In this document: piece by piece, positions 29,193 to 34,171 of the stretch
Layout of the letters: each line of letters starts with the position of its first letter
Position numbering within the stretch: the stretch's first letter is position 1
Source of the DNA: a bacterium
Lineage (GTDB): Bacteria > Patescibacteriota > Dojkabacteria > SC72
Direction: 5' to 3'
Assembly: GCA_021107795.1 (NCBI GenBank)
Contig: JAIOSB010000018.1
Coordinates: 1-34,171, forward strand
DNA: 34,171 bases
Position numbers and translations under genes: made by a program
Notes under the pieces: generated by a model
Seen by the model: only the letters and a program-made list of their open reading frames with translations
What the model was told of the DNA's origin: nothing
The model's database searches: none

Positions 29193-30200
29193 CTATTTCT
29201 TCTTAACACCCTCTATTGTATGAAGAATATCCTTGAGAATCTTATCTACGGAAGTACCTACTGGATATTCCAATCTAGCCCCACTAGCAAACTTATGACC
29301 ACCACCACCTAATGCTTCTGCAATACCATCTACCTCTTGATACTCCTTTGTACCTCTTAATGATAACCACCATACACTCTCTTCTTTAAATGAAGGTTTT
29401 AGCATAAATCCCCAATGAACACCCTGTATAAACCTAATGTAGTTGTTCTTAACAAAATTAATTGCTTCATTAACATCAGAATCTTTCCAATCGTGAGACT
29501 TAATATCCTCCAGAGAAACATATGTATATGCCATATCACCCTCAATCACAATCTTTTCTAACAGATAAGCAATTACGCTTGAAGAACCTCTCGGCACCTT
29601 ATTATTCTTGTATGTAATTTCCTCTAAATCAATAGGATTGAATTCAAAAAGATCTGCAAAAAGTCGGAAGGTATTAGAAGTTGTAGTCTCGTAGAGAAAT
29701 CTTCCTGTATCTGCATTAATTCCATACTGACCAAGAGCTGCAATCTCATCCGTTAATTTGAACTTTTTACCCAAAATTTGTTTAAAGGTTTCAATCACTT
29801 GTTCTGTGGCAGAACTCATACCTTCATTGATAATCAAATGATGATTCTCTGAAACCTGTTGATGATGATCAATGATGACCACATCCATCTTGGAGTCTAA
29901 GATATTGTCCATAGAATCACACACGGTCTCTAAATCACTCATGTCGGTAATGATAATAAGATCCTCATCTCCCTGATTAATTCTCTTCACAATATCTACA
30001 TCATGCATTCTAGGGATATTGAAAGAGGGTCTTCTTTTAGCCTTAATGGTGACCTTTTTCTCTGGATAGTATATGTTTAGAAACTCTTTAACCAACAACA
30101 TACTACAAAAGGCATCCATATCAGGACCCTTGTGAGAAAGTATCAATATATTACTAGCCTTTTCTATAGATTTCTTTAATTGTTTATGCTTTTTATCCAT
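29193..30200 (-). CDS. DHH/DHHA1-family phosphoesterase (NrnA-like)
   Basis: 335 residues from ATG 30200. A longer start at 30224 lies upstream of the -10 box and is rejected. Metal-binding motifs of the DHH fold are complete: H23, D27 and D29 in HKGPDMDA, D86 in TDMSD, D111-H112-H113 in DHHQQ, D164 in NADTGRF. The C-terminal DHHA1 domain has GGGGHKFASGA. Relatives degrade nanoRNA or pAp (NrnA) or cyclic dinucleotides (GdpP-type, but the PAS and GGDEF parts are absent). An oligoribonuclease role would complement RNase Y in the same window; the exact substrate is open. Confidence 0.88.
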   Translation of the reverse strand: MDKKHKQLKKSIEKASNILILSHKGPDMDAFCSMLLVKEFLNIYYPEKKVTIKAKRRPSFNIPRMHDVDIVKRINQGDEDLIIITDMSDLETVCDSMDNILDSKMDVVIIDHHQQVSENHHLIINEGMSSATEQVIETFKQILGKKFKLTDEIAALGQYGINADTGRFLYETTTSNTFRLFADLFEFNPIDLEEITYKNNKVPRGSSSVIAYLLEKIVIEGDMAYTYVSLEDIKSHDWKDSDVNEAINFVKNNYIRFIQGVHWGFMLKPSFKEESVWWLSLRGTKEYQEVDGIAEALGGGGHKFASGARLEYPVGTSVDKILKDILHTIEGVKKK

Positions 30201-30204
30201 AGCC

Positions 30205-30233
30205 TTGATTATACTAACTATCAAGAATATAAT
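30205..30233 (+). promoter_or_regulatory. Promoter of serS
   Basis: TTGATT at 30205-30210, 17-base spacer, TATAAT at 30228-30233. Start near 30240, about 35 bases before the serS ATG; GAGG around 30264 may serve as a weak Shine-Dalgarno. The -35 overlaps the -10 of the divergent DHH gene. Confidence 0.7.
30208..30213 (-). promoter_or_regulatory. -10 box of the DHH phosphoesterase gene, leaderless
   Basis: Minus strand TATAAT at 30213-30208, then seven bases, then ATG 30200. Transcription would begin at or one base before the A of the start codon. The -35 region (TTTATT) is weak. Confidence 0.55.
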
Positions 30234-30274
30234 AAAGGTAACGCTTTACATATAAATATACTTGAGGACAAAAG

Positions 30275-31543
30275 ATGATAGATATAAAAAGGATAGTTGA
30301 AGACATTGAAGGTGCTAAGAAAGCGCTACTTAAAAGAGTTCCAGAGGAGAAATTAAATCTAGAGAATATTGTAGAAATCTACAACCAACGAAAAGAATTA
30401 CAGACGCAGTATGATAAAAGAAGAAATGAACAAAACTCTTACAATCAACAAATGTCTCAACTAGAAAAGGGAGGTGAAGAATTCCTTAAACTAGTAGAAA
30501 ATCTTAAGACTAAATCTGGTGAAGTAAAAGATGTTGAAATAAAGCTTAAGGAAAAAGATGAAGAACTAGCTTCTTTGTTAGAGGAGTTACCAAACTTTCC
30601 AGATGAAGATGTTGTAGGTGGTGAGAAAGAAAACAACAAGGTAATGAAAACGGTTGGAGAGAAGCCGACCTTTGATTTTGAGATAAAGGATCACATAGAA
30701 TTAGGAGAGAACTTAGACATATTTGATTTTGAGACTGCATCCAAGATGTCTGGTGCAAATTTCAGTATGTATAGAGGTAAAGGTGCACAATTAGAATGGG
30801 CGTTGATAAACTACTTTATAAAAGAGCATTTAAAAGACGGATATGAGATGATAATACCTCCACATATTGTTAACAGGTATTCTGCATATACTGCAGGACA
30901 ACTTCCAAAATTTGAAGATGATGTATATTGGGTAAACGAGGATCAATGTCTAATACCTACTGCAGAGACTGTACTTACCAATATGTATAGGGATGGAGTA
31001 TTAGAGGAATCAGAATTACCAAAGAAGATGTTTGCATATACACCAAGCTATAGAAAAGAAGCAGGAAGCTACAGAGCAAATGAAAGAGGGTTAATAAGAG
31101 TTCACCAGTTTAATAAGGTAGAGATGTATCAGTTTACTACACCTGAGCAATCGGAAGAAGCTTTTGAGGAGCTATTAAATAAAGCAGAAAGATTAATTGA
31201 AGAATTAGGTCTTCATTACAACAGAGTACTACTTGCTGCAGGTGATTGTGCTGCAGGTGCGGCTAAGACAATAGATCTCGAGGTATGGTTACCTGCAATA
31301 GCTCAGTACTACGAAGTAAGCTCAATATCAAATGTAAGAGATTACCAAGCCAGAAGAGGGAATATGAAATATAAACCAAGCGATGGAACCAAGCTGCAAT
31401 ATCTAAATACCCTAAACGCGTCAGGATTAGCTACAAGCAGGTTAATGGTAGCTCTAGTTGAAACATATCAACAGTCAGATGGTAGTATCATAGTTCCAGA
31501 AGTGTTAAGGAAATATACAGGGTTTGATAAAATTGAGAAATAG
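30275..31543 (+). CDS. serS: Seryl-tRNA synthetase
   Basis: 422 residues, normal length. N-terminal tRNA-binding coiled coil (about 28-105) and a class II core: PTAETVLTNMYRDGVL, motif 2 FAYTPSYRKEAGSYRANERGLIRVHQFNKVE, and motif 3 LNTLNASGLATSRLMVALVE followed by VPEVLRKYTGF. The linker after the coiled coil (PNFPDEDVVGG) is the usual LPN-x-P-x-x-VP region. It charges tRNA-Ser. The 2H-like gene begins five bases after its stop (or overlaps by 20 bases if an upstream ATG is used). Confidence 0.96.
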   Translation: MIDIKRIVEDIEGAKKALLKRVPEEKLNLENIVEIYNQRKELQTQYDKRRNEQNSYNQQMSQLEKGGEEFLKLVENLKTKSGEVKDVEIKLKEKDEELASLLEELPNFPDEDVVGGEKENNKVMKTVGEKPTFDFEIKDHIELGENLDIFDFETASKMSGANFSMYRGKGAQLEWALINYFIKEHLKDGYEMIIPPHIVNRYSAYTAGQLPKFEDDVYWVNEDQCLIPTAETVLTNMYRDGVLEESELPKKMFAYTPSYRKEAGSYRANERGLIRVHQFNKVEMYQFTTPEQSEEAFEELLNKAERLIEELGLHYNRVLLAAGDCAAGAAKTIDLEVWLPAIAQYYEVSSISNVRDYQARRGNMKYKPSDGTKLQYLNTLNASGLATSRLMVALVETYQQSDGSIIVPEVLRKYTGFDKIEK

Positions 31544-31547
31544 AGGA

Positions 31548-32060
31548 ATGAAATATTCTTTAGGATTCTTACTACAACAAGATATTTGTAAACAATTAGA
31601 AGAAATCTCTAAGGAGGCAGCTAGAATATTCGCAGGACAAGAAATCCCAGTAAGGTGGGTTAAGTTAGAGAACTATAGAATCTCTTTACATCAGTACCAG
31701 AAACTATCACCTCTACAAAAACCTCTCCTAAAGAAGAAACTTAAGAATATCGCTACTCCAGCATCTAGGATATCCTTGCATAGAATAAAACTGGGAGACG
31801 CTAAAAGGATGAGAGGTTTAATATATTTGAGTATTGATGAAGGGGGAGAATATCTAAGAAATTTGAAATCTGAATTAGTGAAGGAGTTGAAAATAAAAGA
31901 GACCTCTGTTTTTGTTCCTAATATTGTAATAGGTAGGGTGAGTAAAGATCTTACTAGACAGGAATATTCCAATATTCTTAAAGACTTTGAAAGTTTGCAG
32001 GCAAGTGTCAATAGAGTACAATTTTTAATTGATACTATGGAATTAATCGAAGCATCATGA
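31548..32060 (+). CDS. 2H-phosphoesterase (LigT-like) fold protein lacking both motif histidines
   Basis: 170 residues from ATG 31548; an ATG at 31524 overlaps serS and is less likely. The layout recalls 2'-5' RNA ligase/2H phosphoesterases: an N-terminal beta strand (KYSLGFLLQQD), a helix, then a strand where HxTL is expected and, about 80 residues on, FVPNIVIGRVS where F-x-PHITLGR is expected. Here the first motif reads RISL (44-47) and the second NIVI (N125), so both catalytic histidines are replaced. If the assignment is right it is a non-catalytic relative, perhaps an RNA-binding protein. The family call rests on pattern only. It overlaps the ATP-grasp gene by four bases (ATGA). Confidence 0.5.
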   Translation: MKYSLGFLLQQDICKQLEEISKEAARIFAGQEIPVRWVKLENYRISLHQYQKLSPLQKPLLKKKLKNIATPASRISLHRIKLGDAKRMRGLIYLSIDEGGEYLRNLKSELVKELKIKETSVFVPNIVIGRVSKDLTRQEYSNILKDFESLQASVNRVQFLIDTMELIEAS

Positions 32061-33262
32061 AATTTAAGGAACACAACTTTATACCACTACTGTTTGCAGG
32101 GGACATCAACTCATATAGTATGGCGCGATCATTCTTCGAGGCATATCGGATTAAATCAATTGTTTACGGTAAATATCACACAGGACCCAATTGTAATAGT
32201 AAGATACTTGAGTATAGGAATAAGGAAAATATTGAAGAAGAGAAAACTTTCTTGGAAGTGGTAAATAATGTTGCGAAGAAAAACCCAGACAAAAAAATCT
32301 TAGTGATTGGATGTGCTGATAGCTATGTTGCACTTGCTAGTAGATTAAAAGACAAATTCGAGAAGAATGTCATAATCCCATATATCGATTACGATTTAAT
32401 GCAAGAACTTATTCTAAAAGACAAATTCTATCAATTGTGTGACAAGTATAATATTGATTACCCAAATACATTTGTGTACTCCAGAGATATGGGAGATAAC
32501 CTAGAACATGGTTTTGAATACCCAGTGATACTCAAGGCTGCAGATAGTGTTGTGTATTGGGAATATCCATTTGAGACACAAAGAAAGATTTACAAAATTA
32601 AGAGTGAGGAAAAACTAAGGAATGTAGTTAAGGAGATTTATGATGCTGGATATCATCAGAAATTAATTATTCAAGATATGATTCCTGGAGATGATACATA
32701 CATGTATGTCCTAACTGGATATTGTGATAGGAATAGTAAGGTTAAACTTATGTCTCTGGGTAATGTCTTAATGGAAGAGCATACTCCCCATGGTCTGGGG
32801 AACCACTCCGTCATTATAAATGATACAAACCCTCAGATTGTAGAAAATGTTACAAAGTTTTTAGAAGATATAGGGTATATTGGCTTTTTTAATCTAGATA
32901 TCAAATATGATAGTAGAGATAATAAGTACAAGTTTTTTGAAATAAATACTAGGCAGGGTAGAAGTAATTTCTATGTTACAGGTGCTGGATATAATCTTGT
33001 AGAGTATGTGGTAGAAGAATATGTTAATGGAAAGGAGTTGGGATATACTTTAGCTACAAAGAAGAAACTTTGGCTTGTAATACCATTAGTATTAGCTTTC
33101 ATATTTGTTAAATCAAAGAAGTACAGGAGAGAGATGTTGTCTTTGCTGCTTGCGGGTGATGTGGTTAATCCTGTATTCTTTTTTAAAGACATGGGGTTTG
33201 TAAAGTCTCTGAGGTTTTTTAAAACACATATAAGTCATTTTAGAAAGATGAGGTTAGAATAA
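32057..33262 (+). CDS. ATP-grasp ligase, D-aspartate-ligase-like
   Basis: 401 residues. N-terminal pre-ATP-grasp part (1 to about 115), then the ATP-grasp fold: LILKDKFYQLCDKYNIDYP, the ATP-binding lysine K160 in YPVILKAA, EPs near 206-212 (QDMIPGDD), and the metal-binding FFEINTRQGR with E295 and N297. A hydrophobic stretch (339-351) near the C-terminus may touch the membrane. The pairing with an Asp/Glu racemase matches the D-aspartate ligase (Aslfm) gene pair of Enterococcus faecium, which adds D-Asp to the peptidoglycan stem lysine. Function is inferred from that pairing; other amide-bond ligases are possible. Confidence 0.68.
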   Translation: MKFKEHNFIPLLFAGDINSYSMARSFFEAYRIKSIVYGKYHTGPNCNSKILEYRNKENIEEEKTFLEVVNNVAKKNPDKKILVIGCADSYVALASRLKDKFEKNVIIPYIDYDLMQELILKDKFYQLCDKYNIDYPNTFVYSRDMGDNLEHGFEYPVILKAADSVVYWEYPFETQRKIYKIKSEEKLRNVVKEIYDAGYHQKLIIQDMIPGDDTYMYVLTGYCDRNSKVKLMSLGNVLMEEHTPHGLGNHSVIINDTNPQIVENVTKFLEDIGYIGFFNLDIKYDSRDNKYKFFEINTRQGRSNFYVTGAGYNLVEYVVEEYVNGKELGYTLATKKKLWLVIPLVLAFIFVKSKKYRREMLSLLLAGDVVNPVFFFKDMGFVKSLRFFKTHISHFRKMRLE

Positions 33263-33969
33263 TGAAGAAGTTAGGAGTTATCGGAGGTATGGGGTCAAAG
33301 GCTACTGCATACTTTTACAATCTTATTGTGGATTATACAGAAGCTAGTAGTGATCAAGAGCATATTGAAGCTATATATCTTAATCATGCATCAATGCCTG
33401 ATAGGACGGCTGCAATTTTGTCTGGTAATGATCAAGAGGTAAGGGAGTTGTTAATTAAGGATGCTGTACTTCTCGAGAGTCTCGGGGCTTCACATATAGC
33501 GATACCATGTAATACGTCCCATTACTTTTGGAGAGAAATTCAAGATAGTGTAAATATTCCAGTGATAAATATGATAGAAGAAGTTATCAACTATGTCCGT
33601 AGTAGAAATGGAGGGAAAATAGACAAGGTAGGAGTATTGGCAACTGATGGTACTATCAAGACTAAACTATATGATGAAGAGTGTGAAAGGAATTCAATCG
33701 AGGTTGTATATCCAAGTGAAGGGCATCAGAAGAAAGTTATGGATGTGATATATAGTGGAGTGAAGAGTGGTAAAGGAGTAACAGGTGAAGAATTGAAAGA
33801 GGTTGTTGCAGAGCTCAAGTTACAGGGTTGTGATGTTGTAATTTTAGGGTGTACAGAACTTTCTGTGTTGTACAAAGATGTAGTAGATCCATATGTGGTG
33901 GATGCTTTGTTTGTTCTTGCTAAGAAGTCAATTGAGCTTTCAGGGAAGAAATTCAGATCTTCCAGATAA
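33262..33969 (+). CDS. Aspartate/glutamate racemase family protein
   Basis: 235 residues. The two catalytic cysteines are in place: C83 in IPCNTSHYF and C197 in ILGCTELSV, with the N-terminal GVIGGMGSKAT and YLNHASMPDRTAAIL segments that are typical of aspartate racemases rather than MurI glutamate racemase. It would supply D-Asp (or D-Glu). The ATG shares a base with the stop of the ATP-grasp gene, so the two are coupled. The 3' end overlaps a minus-strand frame by 17 bases. Confidence 0.88.
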   Translation: MKKLGVIGGMGSKATAYFYNLIVDYTEASSDQEHIEAIYLNHASMPDRTAAILSGNDQEVRELLIKDAVLLESLGASHIAIPCNTSHYFWREIQDSVNIPVINMIEEVINYVRSRNGGKIDKVGVLATDGTIKTKLYDEECERNSIEVVYPSEGHQKKVMDVIYSGVKSGKGVTGEELKEVVAELKLQGCDVVILGCTELSVLYKDVVDPYVVDALFVLAKKSIELSGKKFRSSR

Positions 33970-34171
33970 TAAGATTGGTAATTAGTGGACCTATATGACA
34001 GTAAATCTTGTGACTAGCATTTGGGAAGAATTTAAGCCAACCTTTTGTTTTGAAATAATTAATCTCCTCATAAACCTTCTCCTCCCCTTTGCCTGCAAGA
34101 CGCAGTCCAAATTTGCCGTTAAGAGATCTTTGTACTTTCTTAGGAAGTAGTTGAAAGAATGGGAAGTTGTA
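33953..34171 (-). CDS. C-terminal part of an unidentified protein
   Basis: An open minus-strand frame enters from the right edge and ends with TGA at 33953-33955, giving 72 residues. It contains FPFFQLLPKKVQRSLNGKFG, a basic middle and IYCHIGPLITNLIIW at the end. The style (LLPKKVQRSL, then GWLKFFPNA) loosely recalls the C-terminus of class I SAM-dependent methyltransferases, but this is weak. It converges on, and overlaps, the racemase gene by 17 bases. The start is outside the window. Confidence 0.5.
   Translation of the reverse strand, partial: YNFPFFQLLPKKVQRSLNGKFGLRLAGKGEEKVYEEINYFKTKGWLKFFPNASHKIYCHIGPLITNLIIWKI

Noticed and set aside
1-34171. Alternative genetic code (UGA as glycine).
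   Set aside because: UGA terminates adk, trmD, the CAP gene and the 2H-like gene in tight overlaps with following starts, and no core gene contains in-frame UGA.

Overview
The window reads as a chromosomal segment of a small-genome, AT-rich bacterium of the Candidate Phyla Radiation (Patescibacteria). Evidence: a long, tightly packed ribosomal-protein run with no gene for L30 (between S5 and L15) and none for L29 (between L16 and S17); almost no Shine-Dalgarno sequences before the ribosomal-protein genes; convergent genes sharing stop codons; and reduced or divergent housekeeping enzymes. TGA ends several genes (adk, trmD, the CAP-protein gene, the 2H-like gene), so the standard bacterial code is used and the UGA-glycine lineages (Gracilibacteria, Absconditabacteria) are unlikely. 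I cannot place it further from sequence alone.

Layout. 1-9629: S10/spc-type superoperon on the + strand: rplC (partial), rplD, rplW, rplB, rpsS, rplV, rpsC, rplP, a promoter where rpmC is expected, then rpsQ, rplN, rplX, rplE, rpsN, rpsH, rplF, rplR, rpsE, rplO, secY. 9670-10931: a divergent adenylate kinase and a six-helix MFS-like membrane protein. 11026-15226: alpha-type operon behind a strong promoter: infA, rpmJ (38 codons), rpsM, rpsK, rpsD, rpoA, rplQ, rplM, rpsI, closed by a clear intrinsic terminator. L24, S5 and L17 carry lysine-rich C-terminal tails; the S5 tail is a 13-residue tandem repeat.

15325-20966: a DUF4349-type membrane protein, RNase P RNA, divergent fmt and tgt, RNase Y with a long leader, a candidate rod-shaped non-coding RNA and an HU protein. 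21104-23987: a secreted CAP-domain protein, a polytopic membrane protein and an amino-acid-kinase-family enzyme (UMP-kinase-like) in one transcription unit. 23984-25870: greA (minus), tRNA-Glu(CTC), trmD and a second Gre-like factor. 25867-31543: glyS (minus), lysS, a small unknown gene, a DHH/DHHA1 phosphoesterase (minus) and serS. 31548-33969: a 2H-phosphoesterase-like protein lacking both motif histidines, an ATP-grasp ligase and an Asp/Glu racemase, the last two suggesting D-aspartate incorporation into peptidoglycan. 33953 to the end: C-terminus of an unidentified minus-strand protein.

Most genes serve information processing: ribosome, translocon, RNA polymerase alpha and Gre factors, tRNA charging and modification, RNase P and RNase Y. 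Promoters are legible: several have TTGNNN-17-TATAAT or extended -10 elements (TGGTATAAT three times). For fmt, tgt and the DHH gene the -10 lies only 5-8 nt before the start codon, which predicts leaderless or nearly leaderless mRNAs. HU, in contrast, has a strong Shine-Dalgarno. No mobile element, CRISPR array or obvious foreign island was seen.
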